Source: Actinomycetes bacterium
GTDB taxonomy: Bacteria > Actinomycetota > Actinomycetes > Nanopelagicales > Nanopelagicaceae
Direction of reading: 5' to 3'
Assembly (NCBI GenBank): GCA_025360085.1
Contig: JANYCW010000046.1
Coordinates: 52,036 to 116,035 of the forward strand
DNA: 64,000 nt
Position 1 is the stretch's first letter. Each line of letters begins with the position of its first letter. The position numbers and the translations under genes are program-made. Shown here one piece after another: positions 8,811 to 21,138 of this stretch. The notes under the pieces are model-generated. The model was not told where the DNA came from, searched no databases, and worked only from the letters and a program-made list of their open reading frames with translations.

Positions 8811-10697
8811 TTAGAGGGAATAAGGATCAATTCTCATTTCCAGACGCTCCTTCTTGGCAATACTTCGTCTACGTTGTAACTCAGCAAAGAAGCTTTTAAC
8901 CACAGTTGAATCTTTGTGGGGAAAATAGAGAACAATTTTCGAAAGACCTTTACCAATATTTGTAGGGCCATAAAATTTGGTCGTGTGTGCAAGACGGTTC
9001 TCAGCAATAGCTTTTCTTAGGCCAGTTGCAATCGAAGTGAATTCACTTTCAGTACCCACTAAAACCGCACTTGATACGTACGGTGGAAGCGGAACTTCCA
9101 ATCGTTCTGATAGTTCGCGTCTAATCATTGCACCAGGATTCCAACGAGAAATCGCAGAGACAATCGGATGAGAATCTTGAATACACAGGAGTACGAATCC
9201 ATCTGGATTTAGCATTCCAGAGGTTTCGAAAAATAACTCGCGCGCACGCTCTTGTGCACGTAAATCAGGGTGCGAAAAAAAATTTAAACCTTCCATTATG
9301 ACTACAGCGGCATAACCTGTTTCAACAGTTGGAACGGCGCCAGGTGTTGCTAAAACAAGTGCTGGACGATTTGAGACCTGGTCCTTAATAACACCTCCAA
9401 ATGAAAGTATTGTTGGAAAGTTTGGGAATGCCCGTGAAATTTCCTCGCCAGCGCGATCAATTCCTCGCGCTACAATGTACTGTCGATCTCGTTGGCACCA
9501 TTGACACTTCCAACCTTCATATCTTCTTGAACACAACACACAAAGTGGCGCCGCGTTTTTCGCGGTGACTACTAGACGACCACCGCAACTACACATTGCC
9601 ATATTTTTACAATGCGCACATAAGAGCGCATTACCGTAGCCCTTGCGCGGCATAAGAAATAGGACTGGACCATTCGAAAGCCCTTTTCTAATGTCATCAA
9701 AGATTCGACCTGGCAAAAGCGATCCATCTTCTGATGAAAATGCCCTCACATTTAGTCGATGGGGTTTGGTGATAAAGGTCAGCTCATTATTCTCAATCAA
9801 TAGAGAGAGATCAAGGCTTGGGACACATCCAGTGAAGATAACCGTCAGATTCTCCCTTTTACGGCGAAGAATGGCGATATCTCGAACATTCCAGCCAGGG
9901 CTACGAATTTCATAATGTTGATGTGAACTTTCTTTGAAAACGAGAATCGTTCGTAAATTTTTTACTGGTGTGAAAATCGCACCACGTGCTCCCACGACCA
10001 CCCAGTCTCCCTCTCTCATTGATTGCAAGTAGTTCGCATATCGCATTGCACGAGGAATTGAACTATCAAGTCGAAAATGCGCAACTCCGAGTTTGCTCAA
10101 AGCGGCACAAATCGCTGCAATATCACGAGTATTTGGAGCTATAACTAAAACTGAACCATGCTCGCGTTCTCGTGAAATAATTTCCGCCGCACTTGTGGCT
10201 GGACTTACAAAGGGAGCATCTGCTTGATATGCAAAACTCCGCTTCCCGTCATCGTTCATTTGGTTGAGAGAAGTTTCGGGAAAAATGTTGCGATCGACGC
10301 TGGCAACACGAGGAGGAATTGCACTTCGAAGTAATTGCCATGGGTTTGTTACCCAATGCTGGGCAATGGATTCTATTAAAGCTAAGGACTCGACCGTTGC
10401 TATCGGATGGGCAGAGATAACTCTACTTATTGCGCTTATGCCTCCGCTAACACTCGGCTTTTCCAGACGCTCTAAAACTATTGCTTCAACTTCTCTGCCA
10501 TTAAATGGAACTTGAATTCGAACCCCAGGAGCTATGAGATCCGAAAAGGATTCGGGTACGCCGTAATCATAGGATGCGTCTAAATGCGATATCCCAGAAT
10601 CCACCCATGCACGCGCATAGGGTAGGAGCTCTGCCAAACGCTCAACTGGCCTTGGAATTACCTCGGCCTTTAAGTGAAATGGGCGCGTTGAAACCAC
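8811..10697 (-). CDS. priA: PriA-like primosomal protein N' (degenerate helicase motifs)
   Basis: PriA N-terminal domain (VRIQVPFNGREVEAIVLE), Zn-binding cysteines (CAHCKNMAMCSCGG...CVLCSRRYEGWKCQWCQ); position after metK. Confidence 0.88.
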   Translation of the reverse strand: MVSTRPFHLKAEVIPRPVERLAELLPYARAWVDSGISHLDASYDYGVPESFSDLIAPGVRIQVPFNGREVEAIVLERLEKPSVSGGISAISRVISAHPIATVESLALIESIAQHWVTNPWQLLRSAIPPRVASVDRNIFPETSLNQMNDDGKRSFAYQADAPFVSPATSAAEIISREREHGSVLVIAPNTRDIAAICAALSKLGVAHFRLDSSIPRAMRYANYLQSMREGDWVVVGARGAIFTPVKNLRTILVFKESSHQHYEIRSPGWNVRDIAILRRKRENLTVIFTGCVPSLDLSLLIENNELTFITKPHRLNVRAFSSEDGSLLPGRIFDDIRKGLSNGPVLFLMPRKGYGNALLCAHCKNMAMCSCGGRLVVTAKNAAPLCVLCSRRYEGWKCQWCQRDRQYIVARGIDRAGEEISRAFPNFPTILSFGGVIKDQVSNRPALVLATPGAVPTVETGYAAVVIMEGLNFFSHPDLRAQERARELFFETSGMLNPDGFVLLCIQDSHPIVSAISRWNPGAMIRRELSERLEVPLPPYVSSAVLVGTESEFTSIATGLRKAIAENRLAHTTKFYGPTNIGKGLSKIVLYFPHKDSTVVKSFFAELQRRRSIAKKERLEMRIDPYSL

Positions 10698-10700
10698 GCT

Positions 10701-11891
10701 CTACTTAATTGCGCTCTGCAAGGCATCAACTCGATCTGTCCGTTCCCACGTGAACTCTGTGAGTTCGCGTCCAAAGTGGCCATAAGAACTTGTTAGTGAA
10801 TAAATAGGTCTCAAAAGCTCCAAATCTCGGATGATTGCAGCTGGTCGTAAATCGAATACCGAAAGAACTGCATCTTGAATTTTAGAGACTGGAACGTTTT
10901 CAGTACCAAAAGTTTCTACAAATAAACCCACTGGCTGCGCTTTTCCGATGGCATAAGCTATCTGGACCTCGCATCGCTTCGCCAAACCTGCAGCGACGAC
11001 GTTTTTAGCTACCCAGCGCATCGCATAGGCCGCAGATCTATCTACTTTCGAAGGATCCTTACCGCTAAATGCACCTCCACCATGTCGGGCCATGCCACCA
11101 TAAGTATCAACAATAATCTTTCGTCCCGTTAAACCGGCATCGCCCATGGGTCCACCGATAACGAAACGCCCCGTTGGATTAATGAGAATCTTCAAATCTG
11201 GGCGAGGAAGATCTATTTGAGAAAGGATTGGCGCAATGACGTGCTCAATTACCTCTGGCGTCAACGTTTTTTCCACATCAACATCCTGCGAGTGTTGGCT
11301 AGAAATGACGATGGTATTGAGTGCGATAGCGCGATTTCCTTCGTATTCAATGGTTACTTGTGTTTTTCCATCGGGGCGCAGATATGCAAGTGCGCCGGAT
11401 TTACGTACCTTCGATAGTTGCTGGGCAAGGGCGTGGGCCAAATGAATGGGAAGTGGCATCAACTCTTTCGTATCATCGCAGGCATAACCAAACATTAATC
11501 CCTGGTCGCCTGCTCCTTGTAGATCTAAAGGATCGGCTCCTGCTGCAACTCGATGCTCATAAGCATCATCGACTCCTTGCGCAATATCCTGAGACTGAGC
11601 CCCAATTGAAATCGATACGCCGCAACTATTTCCATCAAAGCCTTTTTCGGATGAGTCATATCCAATCTTTAAAACCGTATCACGTACGATTGTATTGACA
11701 TCGGCATATCCATTTGTTGTTACTTCGCCGGCCACATGAACTTGACCTGTTGTTATGAGGGTCTCTATGGCCACTCGACTCTTAATATCTTGGCTCAAGA
11801 GTGAATCGAGAACGGCATCGGAGATTGCATCGGCAATCTTGTCAGGATGTCCTTCAGTAACGGACTCTGAGGTAAACAGGCGCTTTGACAT
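10701..11891 (-). CDS. metK: S-adenosylmethionine synthetase
   Basis: [55 protein letters not shown]. Confidence 0.97.
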   Translation of the reverse strand: MSKRLFTSESVTEGHPDKIADAISDAVLDSLLSQDIKSRVAIETLITTGQVHVAGEVTTNGYADVNTIVRDTVLKIGYDSSEKGFDGNSCGVSISIGAQSQDIAQGVDDAYEHRVAAGADPLDLQGAGDQGLMFGYACDDTKELMPLPIHLAHALAQQLSKVRKSGALAYLRPDGKTQVTIEYEGNRAIALNTIVISSQHSQDVDVEKTLTPEVIEHVIAPILSQIDLPRPDLKILINPTGRFVIGGPMGDAGLTGRKIIVDTYGGMARHGGGAFSGKDPSKVDRSAAYAMRWVAKNVVAAGLAKRCEVQIAYAIGKAQPVGLFVETFGTENVPVSKIQDAVLSVFDLRPAAIIRDLELLRPIYSLTSSYGHFGRELTEFTWERTDRVDALQSAIK

Positions 11892-11895
11892 ATAT

Positions 11896-13080
11896 TTAAC
11901 CTAACTGCCGAATGGCGTGATCAAGGAGGAGGTTTGCTAAAGCGTCTTTGGAGACTTCCTTGAGCGCTATTTCCGCACCGTGGCGTGTAAGAATCATACC
12001 CTGCGTCGTATCCTTTCCAAAGATTTTACCGTCGCTTACATCATTGACGTAGATAATGTCTAAATCTTTGGCGGTTAATTTAGCCCGAGCCGACTCACGT
12101 AGGTTATTGGTTTCAGCGGCAAAGCCAATCATCACTTGTTCGGCCTTTCTGGCTGAAAGTTTAACAAGTAGATCGGGATTGGGCTCTAATTCAATTGATG
12201 TGAACTGGCTTTTTTTGATCTTTTCTCTTTCCTGATGACGTGGGCGCGCATCGGCAACGGCCGCGCTCATCACTAAAACGTCACAGTGTGGAAAACGCGC
12301 AAAAAGAGCTTGTCCTAGGTCGTTGGCGCTCTCCACATGTGTAATCTCAACTCCATGTAAAGAATCTACCTGCATATTTGCGGCAATCAGTTCGACATCT
12401 GCCCCCCGTAAAACTGCTGCGCGTGCCAGAGCTAGGCCTTGTTTGCCCGAGGATCTATTTCCAATGAAGCGAACGGGATCGATAGCCTCGCGAGTTCCTC
12501 CAGCGGTAATCAAAACTCTCACTCCCACCAAATCGCGAAGATTTCCCGTGAGCAGATCGAAGGCCATCACAATTGATTGAGTATGCGGAAATCGACCTTG
12601 ACCAGAATCGCTGCCAGTAAGACGCCCAACCTCAGGCTCCATAACAACATAGCCCCTTGATCGCAACGTTGCTACATTTGCAACCGTTGCCGGATCTCTC
12701 CACATTGCAGGGTGCATTGCGGGAACCACGAGCATCGGCGCATCTGAGGCAAGGATAAGATTTGTCAAAAGATCATCGGCGCGGCCAGCGGCTATTCGAG
12801 CTATTAAGTCGGCAGTTGCTGGAGCGATAAGAAAATAATCGGCCCTATTGGCCAATGAAATGTGCCCAACGTGGTGAGCATTTTCCCAGACCTGTGTTGT
12901 AACGGCTCGGCCTGACAGCGCCTCCCAGGTAGAGGCACCCACAAAATTAAGAGCAGATGGTGTCGGAACAACCGTTATGAGATAGCCGCGATCCTGTAAA
13001 CGCCGTAATAGATCACATGATTTATAGGCGGCAATTCCAGCGCCAACCCCGAGAACAATCTCACGAGATGTGGCAGACAT
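11896..13080 (-). CDS. coaBC: Bifunctional phosphopantothenoylcysteine decarboxylase / phosphopantothenate-cysteine ligase
   Basis: [53 protein letters not shown]. Confidence 0.95.
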   Translation of the reverse strand: MSATSREIVLGVGAGIAAYKSCDLLRRLQDRGYLITVVPTPSALNFVGASTWEALSGRAVTTQVWENAHHVGHISLANRADYFLIAPATADLIARIAAGRADDLLTNLILASDAPMLVVPAMHPAMWRDPATVANVATLRSRGYVVMEPEVGRLTGSDSGQGRFPHTQSIVMAFDLLTGNLRDLVGVRVLITAGGTREAIDPVRFIGNRSSGKQGLALARAAVLRGADVELIAANMQVDSLHGVEITHVESANDLGQALFARFPHCDVLVMSAAVADARPRHQEREKIKKSQFTSIELEPNPDLLVKLSARKAEQVMIGFAAETNNLRESARAKLTAKDLDIIYVNDVSDGKIFGKDTTQGMILTRHGAEIALKEVSKDALANLLLDHAIRQLG

Positions 13081-13091
13081 ATCTTTGCGAA

Positions 13092-13340
13092 TTAAGCCGT
13101 TGGTTCGAGATTTTCAATCGTGAGTAAGCCTTCATTAATCTCGCGAAGTGCGATAGATAACGGCTTCTCATGAACGTGGGTCTCCACCAACGGTCCTACA
13201 TACTCAAGTAGACCCTCTCCGAGTTGGGAGTAGTAGGCATTGATCTGACGAGCTCTTTTGGCGGCGTAGAGGACGAGACTGTACTTTGAGCCACTTTTGT
13301 CCAAAAGTTCGTCAATTGGTGGATTTGTAATGCCATCCAT
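13092..13340 (-). CDS. rpoZ: DNA-directed RNA polymerase omega subunit
   Basis: [33 protein letters not shown], between coaBC and gmk. Confidence 0.92.
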   Translation of the reverse strand: MDGITNPPIDELLDKSGSKYSLVLYAAKRARQINAYYSQLGEGLLEYVGPLVETHVHEKPLSIALREINEGLLTIENLEPTA

Positions 13341-13376
13341 AGCTATTCCCCGCTCGTATCGTGTCCAACAGTGTGG

Positions 13377-14249
13377 TCAAGAGGTTAACCCTATCAGTTG
13401 TTCCACGACGCGCTCGACGTGATCATTAACGATAACAAGGTCGAAGAATGATGCCGCGGCCAGCTCTTCTTGGGCTAACTGCAATCGCTCTGCACGGCGT
13501 TGGGGGCTGTCGGTACCGCGACCTTCAAGGCGAGAAACGAGCTCTTCCCACGAAGGTGGCTGTAAAAACACGAGAAGTGATTGGCCAAGATGTGACTTTA
13601 CTTGTTTAGCCCCTTCAATTTCAATTTCAAGAAGTACATTGCGCCCCGCTAGTAGGGCCTCTTCCACCGCTGAGCTAGGGGTGCCGTATCGACTTCCGGC
13701 GAACTGTGCCCATTCTAGAAATTCATCGGCTCGCACTCTGCGAGAGAACTCATCATCAGTAATGAAAAAATAGTCGACCCCATCATGTTCATTTGGTCGA
13801 GGAGATCTCGTTGTTGCTGAAACGCTCACCCAAAAATCACCTGTGGTGCGCAATCTCGTTGCAACCGTACTCTTTCCGACCCCTCCCGGACCGGAGAGAA
13901 CCAAGAGTTTTCCAGGTGTCAGGGCATGTGAGGATTTCATACATTCGCTACGAAGCTCCTTGATCTGATGTCGACCCAAACCTGCAATCCGCCGTGTCGG
14001 CGAAATACGTAAACGTTGCATGAGTGCGCTTGCGCGAATTTTTCCAACACCCGTGAGCGCTTGGAGAAGATCGCTCACCCTCATCTTTGCAATCGCATCT
14101 TCATTTGCTGCAATTTCAAGAACGGTGTCGATAGAGAACTCGCCGTTCTTGACCTTTAACTTAACTTCGGCACGGCGTTTACGCGATTGGCTAGCTTTTA
14201 ACAGCGCCGCGCTGCGTTGTTCAGGAGTTAGTATCGGTGGGGCACCCAT
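13377..14249 (-). CDS. gmk: In-frame mIHF (actinobacterial integration host factor) plus guanylate kinase ORF
   Basis: Residues 1-103 match actinobacterial mIHF (PPILTPEQRSAALLKA...VGKIRASALMQRLRISPTRRIAGLG); the rest is guanylate kinase (VLSGPGGVGKSTVATRL, SVSATTRSPRPNEHDGVDYFF). No stop between them; internal ATG at 13938-13940. Confidence 0.88.
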   Translation of the reverse strand: MGAPPILTPEQRSAALLKASQSRKRRAEVKLKVKNGEFSIDTVLEIAANEDAIAKMRVSDLLQALTGVGKIRASALMQRLRISPTRRIAGLGRHQIKELRSECMKSSHALTPGKLLVLSGPGGVGKSTVATRLRTTGDFWVSVSATTRSPRPNEHDGVDYFFITDDEFSRRVRADEFLEWAQFAGSRYGTPSSAVEEALLAGRNVLLEIEIEGAKQVKSHLGQSLLVFLQPPSWEELVSRLEGRGTDSPQRRAERLQLAQEELAAASFFDLVIVNDHVERVVEQLIGLTS

Positions 14250-14278
14250 GGAGTAAATCTAGTCCACACGTGTGCCTA

Positions 14279-14983
14279 TCAGAGCAACTGGGCGCAGATG
14301 CTCTCTGCGCGCCCACGCATAGCAGCCGGTCCCTGTTTCCAGAAGGAGGTGATAGGGCGACCAATAACAACTAAATCTGCGCCTTGCTCGATCGCCTCAA
14401 GAGGTGTCAAAGTGCGTGACTGATCATCAACGCTTTCAGAATCGGATGGACGAACTCCAGGGGTAATAATAATTATCTCTGAACCAACACGTTTTCGAAT
14501 TGCATGTATCTCAAGAGGTGAACAGACAATTGCGCGCGCGCCACCCATTACCGCAACTGAGGCTAGCGCGGTTGCACTTTCCAATGCGTTTGCCTTAAAA
14601 CCTAGTGTGGCTACATCGGTATCGGAGAGAGAAGTCAAAATAGTTACGCCAGTGACAAACGTCGAGGGAAGGGCGGCAACGGCCGCGGCAACCATAGCGC
14701 CTCCACCGGATGCGTGAACTGTTACATATTTTGGGGCAAGCTCGGCGATAGCCCGTGCTGCTCCACTTACTGTATGGGGAATATCGTGGAGTTTTAAATC
14801 TAGAAAAATATCACAATCAGTTTCACTGGTAACTGCTTTTACGCCATCGTGACCAAATGTTAAAAAAAACTCTAACCCCAGTTTATAAACTTGCACTAAA
14901 CCTTCGGTCGCATGTACCCATCCGATTGCAGTTGCTAAATCAGAAGTATCGAGCGCTAACACGATGGGTGTTTTACTACTCAT
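14279..14983 (-). CDS. pyrF: Orotidine 5'-phosphate decarboxylase
   Basis: IVLALDTSDLATAIGW, DIFLDLKLHDIPHTVSGAA, TPGVRPS. Confidence 0.95.
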   Translation of the reverse strand: MSSKTPIVLALDTSDLATAIGWVHATEGLVQVYKLGLEFFLTFGHDGVKAVTSETDCDIFLDLKLHDIPHTVSGAARAIAELAPKYVTVHASGGGAMVAAAVAALPSTFVTGVTILTSLSDTDVATLGFKANALESATALASVAVMGGARAIVCSPLEIHAIRKRVGSEIIIITPGVRPSDSESVDDQSRTLTPLEAIEQGADLVVIGRPITSFWKQGPAAMRGRAESICAQLL

Positions 14984-15927
14984 TGTGATTCACTCTCTTG
15001 ATTGCGATGAGCAAAACCAACTGCCTCACGTAAAGAAGAGAAGCCTTTAGCGACCAACAGCTCCTTGAGTTCGCTCTGAATCGACATGAGCGCAGTTGGA
15101 TTACCAAAACTTGCAGTACCAATAGAAACACCGCTTGCTCCGGCGAGAATCATCTCTAGGGCATCGCCTCCATTAGATATGCCCCCCATTCCAAGAATTG
15201 GGACATGCGGCAGTTTTTCGTGAACTTGGAAAACGGCGCGGATCGCAATCGGTTTAATAGCCGGTCCTGAAAGACCACCCGTTTTGCCACCTAAATGTGG
15301 GCGCATAGTGTCGAGATTTATAACCATTCCAAGAACCGTGTTAATGAGGGCAAGTGCATCGGCACCAGCGTCAACAACTCCTTGCGCAATTGCAGTTACA
15401 TCCGTTACGTCGGGTGAAAGCTTCGCGATTATTGGGATCTCTCCCCCCGTTGCACGTCGAACACCGTCAATAACTCGGCGAGATGCATCTAGATCACAAG
15501 CAAAAACTAATCCGCGATTTTCTACATTAGGACAGGAAATATTAACTTCAAGGGCACTAATTCCAGCCACCGATCGAAGTTTGCGAGCCAATACTGCATA
15601 CTCTTCAATGCTTTCTCCCGCGATAGAAACAATGATGCGCGCCTTTTGTTCAAGAAGATAAGGAATATCGTTTGCGATAAAAGAATCTATTCCGGGGCCT
15701 TGTAGACCGATGGAGTTGAGCATGCCACTGGCAGTTTCAGCCATACGTGGCGCTGCTCGGCCAGCACGAGCCTTGTTCATAATTGACTTTGTTACGACCG
15801 CCCCAATCTCATGGAGTGGAAAAAATTGCGCTAACTCGCGACCAGAACTCGCACATCCACTCGCAGTAAATACGGGTGAGGCAAACCAAGCATTACCTAA
15901 GGTGGTGGAGAAATCTAAAACCGTCAT
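14980..15927 (-). CDS. pyrD: Dihydroorotate dehydrogenase, class 1 catalytic subunit
   Basis: VFTASGCASSGRELAQFF, LEVNISCPNVENRG, IIAKLSPDVTDV, GLSGPAIKPIAIRAV. Confidence 0.93.
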   Translation of the reverse strand: MTVLDFSTTLGNAWFASPVFTASGCASSGRELAQFFPLHEIGAVVTKSIMNKARAGRAAPRMAETASGMLNSIGLQGPGIDSFIANDIPYLLEQKARIIVSIAGESIEEYAVLARKLRSVAGISALEVNISCPNVENRGLVFACDLDASRRVIDGVRRATGGEIPIIAKLSPDVTDVTAIAQGVVDAGADALALINTVLGMVINLDTMRPHLGGKTGGLSGPAIKPIAIRAVFQVHEKLPHVPILGMGGISNGGDALEMILAGASGVSIGTASFGNPTALMSIQSELKELLVAKGFSSLREAVGFAHRNQESESQ

Positions 15928-16775
15928 ATCACTTTACCAACGCGCTTCCACAGCACATTGGCACCATCCATCACAGGGCCTTCGATACATGAACGAAGCA
16001 TGGAGACTGCACCCAATTCATCAGCCACAGGCAGTACGCACGTCATACAAATTCCGATACCACATGCCATCGACTCTTCGACGGCACACTGATGTACGAC
16101 ATCGGTGCCTTGAGTGATCTCGCTTATCGCAGCGAGCATCGCCATGGGCCCGCATGAGTAAATAACGGCGATATTAAGATCTTCGATGAGGGTTGCAATG
16201 GGATCGGTTACGCGACCTAGCTGGCCCATAGAGCCATCCTCTGTAAATATTCGCAAAGAGTTAACTGATCGTTTACCCTCCATTGGCGCATATATTTTTC
16301 CCGCAGTACTTGCGCCGAGCAACATATCAACTCGACAACCCCGAGCATTGAGTACTTCAGCTAAACCAAAAAGTGGCGCAGAGCCATAGCCACCTCCCAC
16401 GAGCAAAACAGCGACCGGTGTAGTTGGGATGCCAAAGGCATTACCAAGCGGTACAACAATATCGAGAACGGCACCTTCGCTTTGTGAACAGAGCCATCGA
16501 CTGCCTTGACCAAATGGCGCAACAATTAACTCCATCGTGCCACCAAAAGTTGAATTATTTGATACTCGCGAAATGGCAAAAGCTCTTCGTAGAATCATCT
16601 TTGAAGTTTCACCACCAACGTTTATCGCCACAAAGTTTCCGGGCTTACACACGTTGGAGATTTCACCGATATTGATTATAAGTTGGTGATACTGGCCGAC
16701 TCGCTTATTGCCCACAATCGTGGCATTAATCTGAGTGGCATTTCTATTTATCTCGGCCATCATGGCATCAGCCAC
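15924..16775 (-). CDS. pyrK: Dihydroorotate dehydrogenase electron transfer subunit
   Basis: [12 protein letters not shown] motif, [14 protein letters not shown], 2Fe-2S cysteines [16 protein letters not shown]...CIEGPV. Confidence 0.93.
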   Translation of the reverse strand: MADAMMAEINRNATQINATIVGNKRVGQYHQLIINIGEISNVCKPGNFVAINVGGETSKMILRRAFAISRVSNNSTFGGTMELIVAPFGQGSRWLCSQSEGAVLDIVVPLGNAFGIPTTPVAVLLVGGGYGSAPLFGLAEVLNARGCRVDMLLGASTAGKIYAPMEGKRSVNSLRIFTEDGSMGQLGRVTDPIATLIEDLNIAVIYSCGPMAMLAAISEITQGTDVVHQCAVEESMACGIGICMTCVLPVADELGAVSMLRSCIEGPVMDGANVLWKRVGKVI

Positions 16776-19700
16776 TCTTGAAGGGATTGTATAGATAATT
16801 CATGTGACTGCAAAAAACGAATCCCCTCAACTGCGGCGTTAAATCCGGCGATTGTTGTAATAATTGGGATGTTGCCTTGTACAGCAGCGGTACGAATGAG
16901 CCACCCATCAGCTCTTGTTCCTCGGCCAACAGGCGTATTTATCACTAAGTCAATCTCTCCAGAATTAATAATCTCCACAATGGTGGGCTCTCCCATTGCT
17001 CCCGTTCCATCAGAATGTTTGCGTACAGAAATTGAGGCTACTCCATGTGTGGCTAAGAATTGAGCAGTTCCATCGGTCGCTAAGATTCTAAAACCTAAAT
17101 CCACAAGTCCAAGCGCGGCCTGAACTCCAGCTAATTTATCTTTATCGGCAAGTGAAATAAATACAGTGCCTTTTTTTGGAAGCGGACCGAAAGCTGCAAT
17201 CTGTGATTTTGCATAACTCTCGCCAAAACTCGGCGATATTCCCATAACTTCTCCGGTCGAGCGCATCTCTGGGCCAAGAACTGCATCTACCCCTTGCCCA
17301 TTGCTTCGGCGAAAACGGTTCCAGGGTAGGACGGCCTCTTTCACTGAGACACCTTTGGCCACGCCATCACCAACGGAGGGCAAAATACCTTCGGTTCGAA
17401 GTTGGGCAATGGATGCCCCAAGTGAGATGCGGGCGGCAGCCTTAGCTAAAGCGACCCCTGTGGCTTTACTGACAAATGGCACTGTTCGAGATGCTCGAGG
17501 ATTTGCTTCAAGCACGTAGAGAATATTTTCGGCGATGGCGAATTGAATATTTATCAATCCAAGCACTCCTACACTTTGTGCAATTTTGTGTGTGGCTAAT
17601 TTTATCTCATCTAATTGCGCTGATGTGATGGTCAGAGATGGAAGCACGCATGCACTATCACCGCTATGAATTCCAGCCTCTTCGATGTGCTCCATCACTC
17701 CACCCAAGTACAAAACACTGCCATCAAAGAGTGCGTCGACATCAATTTCAATTGCACTATCTAGAAAACGATCGACGAGAACTCGGTGTTCCGGAGTTAT
17801 TTCGGTAGCTCGGGCGATAAAATCGGCTAGCGCAGCGTCGTCGTAAACGATTTCCATACCCCGCCCGCCCAAGACAAACGATGGTCTAACAAGAACGGGG
17901 TAACCGATGCGCGTGGCAATAGTTATGGCTTCACTTTGTGAGGCCGCCATTCCAAATTCTGGTGCATTAAGTCCTTGATCCTGCAAAATTTGCCCAAATG
18001 CGCCGCGTTCTTCAGCCAAATTAATCGCTTCTGGACTTGTGCCCAAAATAGTTACGCCATTTGCTTTAAGGCCTGCAGCTAAACTCAGAGGTGTTTGTCC
18101 ACCCAACTGAGTTATCACCCCAAGAAAGGGTCCAGCAGTAGTCTCTGCATGAATGACTTCAAGAACATCTTCAAGCGTCAAAGGTTCAAAATATAATCGA
18201 TCACTGGTGTCATAATCGGTTGAAACTGTCTCAGGATTGCAGTTAATCATGATAGTTTCATACCCCGCGGCGCGAAGTGCAAAGGATGCATGAACACAGG
18301 AGTAATCAAATTCAATACCCTGTCCGATTCGATTTGGGCCACTTCCTAAAATAACTACGGCCGGCTTCAAACGCACTCGTACTTCAGTCTCTTCTTCATA
18401 ACTTGAATAGTGATAAGGAGTAAATGCCTCAAATTCAGCGGCGCACGTATCTACCGTTTTAAATACAGGACGGATCGCCAAATGATATCGAATGCGGCGA
18501 ATCTCATCTTCACTGATTCCACGTAGTTCTGCGATTTGTGCATCGGAAAAGCCAGCGGATTTAGCGCTCTTCAATTGATCAAAATACAACTCGCCGGGCT
18601 CGCAAATTTCTGCCGCATGCGCATTAATTGCCTGAATCTGTTGCAAAAACCAACGATCTATTTTGCAAGCCTCATATACCTCTTCTATGGTGGCACCCGC
18701 CCACATCGCATGCTGGACTTGTTGCAACCGATACTGCGTTGGTACCACAATCAATCGCAGAAGTTTTTCCTTGTCAAGAGTGGATATTTGTGGCCAAGAA
18801 AAATTTGCATCTTTGCGTTCCAATGATCGCAACGCCTTCATTAAAGCCTCTGAAAAGCAACGGCCAATTGCCATCGCTTCGCCGACACTTTTCATGGTTG
18901 TTGTTAAACGCGGATCAGCGTCTGGAAATTTCTCAAATGCAAATCGAGGTACTTTGACGACTACATAATCCAACGTTGGCTCAAAAGATGCCGGCGTTAC
19001 TTTCGTAATGTCGTTTTGAATTTCATCGAGGGTATAACCAAGGGCTAATTTTGTAGCGATTTTTGCTATGGGAAAACCCGTTGCCTTCGAAGCTAACGCA
19101 CTCGAGCGTGACACACGAGGATTCATTTCAATGACAATAATGCGACCATCAATCGGGTTGATGGCAAACTGAATATTGCAACCTCCCGTGTCTACGCCAA
19201 CTTCACGGATGATATGCAGCGACAAATTACGCAGTTTTTGATACTCAACATCGGTCAAAGTCATGGCTGGAGCTACGGTTATTGAATCACCAGTGTGCAC
19301 GCCCATAGGATCTACATTTTCAATAGTGCATACGATTACCACATTATCTTTTTGATCTCGCATCACTTCTAGTTCGTACTCTTTCCAACCGATGATTGAC
19401 TCTTCAAGGAGTACTTCCGACGTTGGACTATATTGCAAACCCGCTTCAGCTATTTGACGCAGTTCTTCTTCGTTATAGGCGATCCCAGATCCCAAACCAC
19501 CCATTGTAAAAGATGGTCTCACGACTACTGGATATCCGAGTATGTTTACCGCCTCGAAAATCTCAACTAGAGTGTGACAAATTCGCGAGTTAGCTGATTC
19601 GCCTCCTACTTTTGCAACGATTCCTCGAAAGAGCTCACGGTTTTCTCCACGGTTAATAGCATCAACATCGGCGCCAATGAGTCGAACTCCATATTTATCG

Positions 19701-20023
19701 AGTATTCCGAGTTCAAAGAGCCCAATCGCTGCGTTCAATGCAGTCTGTCCGCCAAGGGTTGCCAGTACGGCATCAGGTTTTTCATGGGCGATTATCTTTT
19801 CAATAACCTCTGAAGTAATTGGCTCGATATATGTGGCATCGGCAAATTCAGGATCCGTCATAATCGTTGCAGGATTCGAGTTGACAAGAATTACCCGAAT
19901 ACCCTCATCACGAAGTACTCGACAGGCTTGTGTTCCAGAATAATCAAACTCACACGCTTGACCAATAACGATTGGCCCACTCCCAATGACAAGGACAGAT
20001 TTAATGGATTGATCTAAGGGCAT
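16760..20023 (-). CDS. carB: Carbamoyl-phosphate synthase large subunit
   Basis: [26 protein letters not shown]..., duplicated ATP-grasp halves, 1087 aa. Confidence 0.98.
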   Translation of the reverse strand: MPLDQSIKSVLVIGSGPIVIGQACEFDYSGTQACRVLRDEGIRVILVNSNPATIMTDPEFADATYIEPITSEVIEKIIAHEKPDAVLATLGGQTALNAAIGLFELGILDKYGVRLIGADVDAINRGENRELFRGIVAKVGGESANSRICHTLVEIFEAVNILGYPVVVRPSFTMGGLGSGIAYNEEELRQIAEAGLQYSPTSEVLLEESIIGWKEYELEVMRDQKDNVVIVCTIENVDPMGVHTGDSITVAPAMTLTDVEYQKLRNLSLHIIREVGVDTGGCNIQFAINPIDGRIIVIEMNPRVSRSSALASKATGFPIAKIATKLALGYTLDEIQNDITKVTPASFEPTLDYVVVKVPRFAFEKFPDADPRLTTTMKSVGEAMAIGRCFSEALMKALRSLERKDANFSWPQISTLDKEKLLRLIVVPTQYRLQQVQHAMWAGATIEEVYEACKIDRWFLQQIQAINAHAAEICEPGELYFDQLKSAKSAGFSDAQIAELRGISEDEIRRIRYHLAIRPVFKTVDTCAAEFEAFTPYHYSSYEEETEVRVRLKPAVVILGSGPNRIGQGIEFDYSCVHASFALRAAGYETIMINCNPETVSTDYDTSDRLYFEPLTLEDVLEVIHAETTAGPFLGVITQLGGQTPLSLAAGLKANGVTILGTSPEAINLAEERGAFGQILQDQGLNAPEFGMAASQSEAITIATRIGYPVLVRPSFVLGGRGMEIVYDDAALADFIARATEITPEHRVLVDRFLDSAIEIDVDALFDGSVLYLGGVMEHIEEAGIHSGDSACVLPSLTITSAQLDEIKLATHKIAQSVGVLGLINIQFAIAENILYVLEANPRASRTVPFVSKATGVALAKAAARISLGASIAQLRTEGILPSVGDGVAKGVSVKEAVLPWNRFRRSNGQGVDAVLGPEMRSTGEVMGISPSFGESYAKSQIAAFGPLPKKGTVFISLADKDKLAGVQAALGLVDLGFRILATDGTAQFLATHGVASISVRKHSDGTGAMGEPTIVEIINSGEIDLVINTPVGRGTRADGWLIRTAAVQGNIPIITTIAGFNAAVEGIRFLQSHELSIQSLQEWLMP

Positions 20024-21138
20024 TAGTTACGAACCTTCTTGCTCATCAAATCAACGAAACGATCAAAGAGATAAGCCGCATCGTGTGGACCTGCGGCCGC
20101 CTCTGGATGGTATTGAACTGAAAATGCAGGCCGATCGAGAAGTTGCAGACCTTCGACTACCCCATCATTGAGGCTGATATGCGTTACTTCTCCACGCCCA
20201 TAAACGGTGGAAAACGCACTATCGGTTGGGGCTTTAAGTGCAAATCCATGATTGTGCGACGTAATTTCGACTTTACCTGTGTTTTTATCCAATACCGGTT
20301 GGTTAATTCCTCGATGGCCGAAAGTCAATTTGTACGTCTCAAAGCCCAGTGCACGTCCCAAAATCTGGTGCCCGAAGCAGATACCAAAGATTGGAATCTC
20401 TTGCAGCAGTACTTCTCGTACTAATTCAATTGTCTCGAGCATTGTTGCTGGATCTCCAGGGCCGTTAGAGATAAATACTCCATCCGGATTCAAGGCCGTA
20501 ATATCTTCAATTGTTGCATCAAAGGGTAGAACATGAACGTGCACTCCGCGCTCGGCCAAAGCGCGCGGGGTGGCGGCCTTAATTCCTAGATCAAGTGCGG
20601 CAACAACAAATCGGGTCTCCCCTACTGCCGGCACAATATATGCCGCTTTTGCAGAAACATCTGGCACTAAAAATGCCCCACTCATAGGCGCGCTCCTGCG
20701 TACTTCAACGACCATTTCCTCGCGTGATAATTCAAGATTTGAAAAAATACCAACCCGCATCGAGCCTCGATCGCGCAGATGGCGTGTAATGGCTCTTGTA
20801 TCAACGCCCTGAATGCCCACCACATTTTGTTCGATTAGTTCGCTCTCTAGCGAACTTTCACTTCGCCAGTTCGAAGTAGAGTTGGATGGATTGCGTACCA
20901 CAAAGCCTGCAACCCATATTTTGGCCGATTCATTATCGGTCGAATTCACACCTGTATTTCCAATATGTGGCGCCGTCATGACAACAATTTGTTTGTGATA
21001 AGAAGGATCGGTCAGCGTCTCTTGATATCCGGTCATTCCAGTTTGGAACACTGCTTCCCCAAAGGCTTTTCCTTGTGCACCCCAAGAATTTCCTTCAAAA
21101 ATTCGACCGTCATCTAAGACAAAGAAGGCTTTGCTCAT
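20023..21138 (-). CDS. carA: Carbamoyl-phosphate synthase small subunit
   Basis: [24 protein letters not shown]-type GATase motif ([16 protein letters not shown]), [12 protein letters not shown]. Confidence 0.97.
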   Translation of the reverse strand: MSKAFFVLDDGRIFEGNSWGAQGKAFGEAVFQTGMTGYQETLTDPSYHKQIVVMTAPHIGNTGVNSTDNESAKIWVAGFVVRNPSNSTSNWRSESSLESELIEQNVVGIQGVDTRAITRHLRDRGSMRVGIFSNLELSREEMVVEVRRSAPMSGAFLVPDVSAKAAYIVPAVGETRFVVAALDLGIKAATPRALAERGVHVHVLPFDATIEDITALNPDGVFISNGPGDPATMLETIELVREVLLQEIPIFGICFGHQILGRALGFETYKLTFGHRGINQPVLDKNTGKVEITSHNHGFALKAPTDSAFSTVYGRGEVTHISLNDGVVEGLQLLDRPAFSVQYHPEAAAGPHDAAYLFDRFVDLMSKKVRN

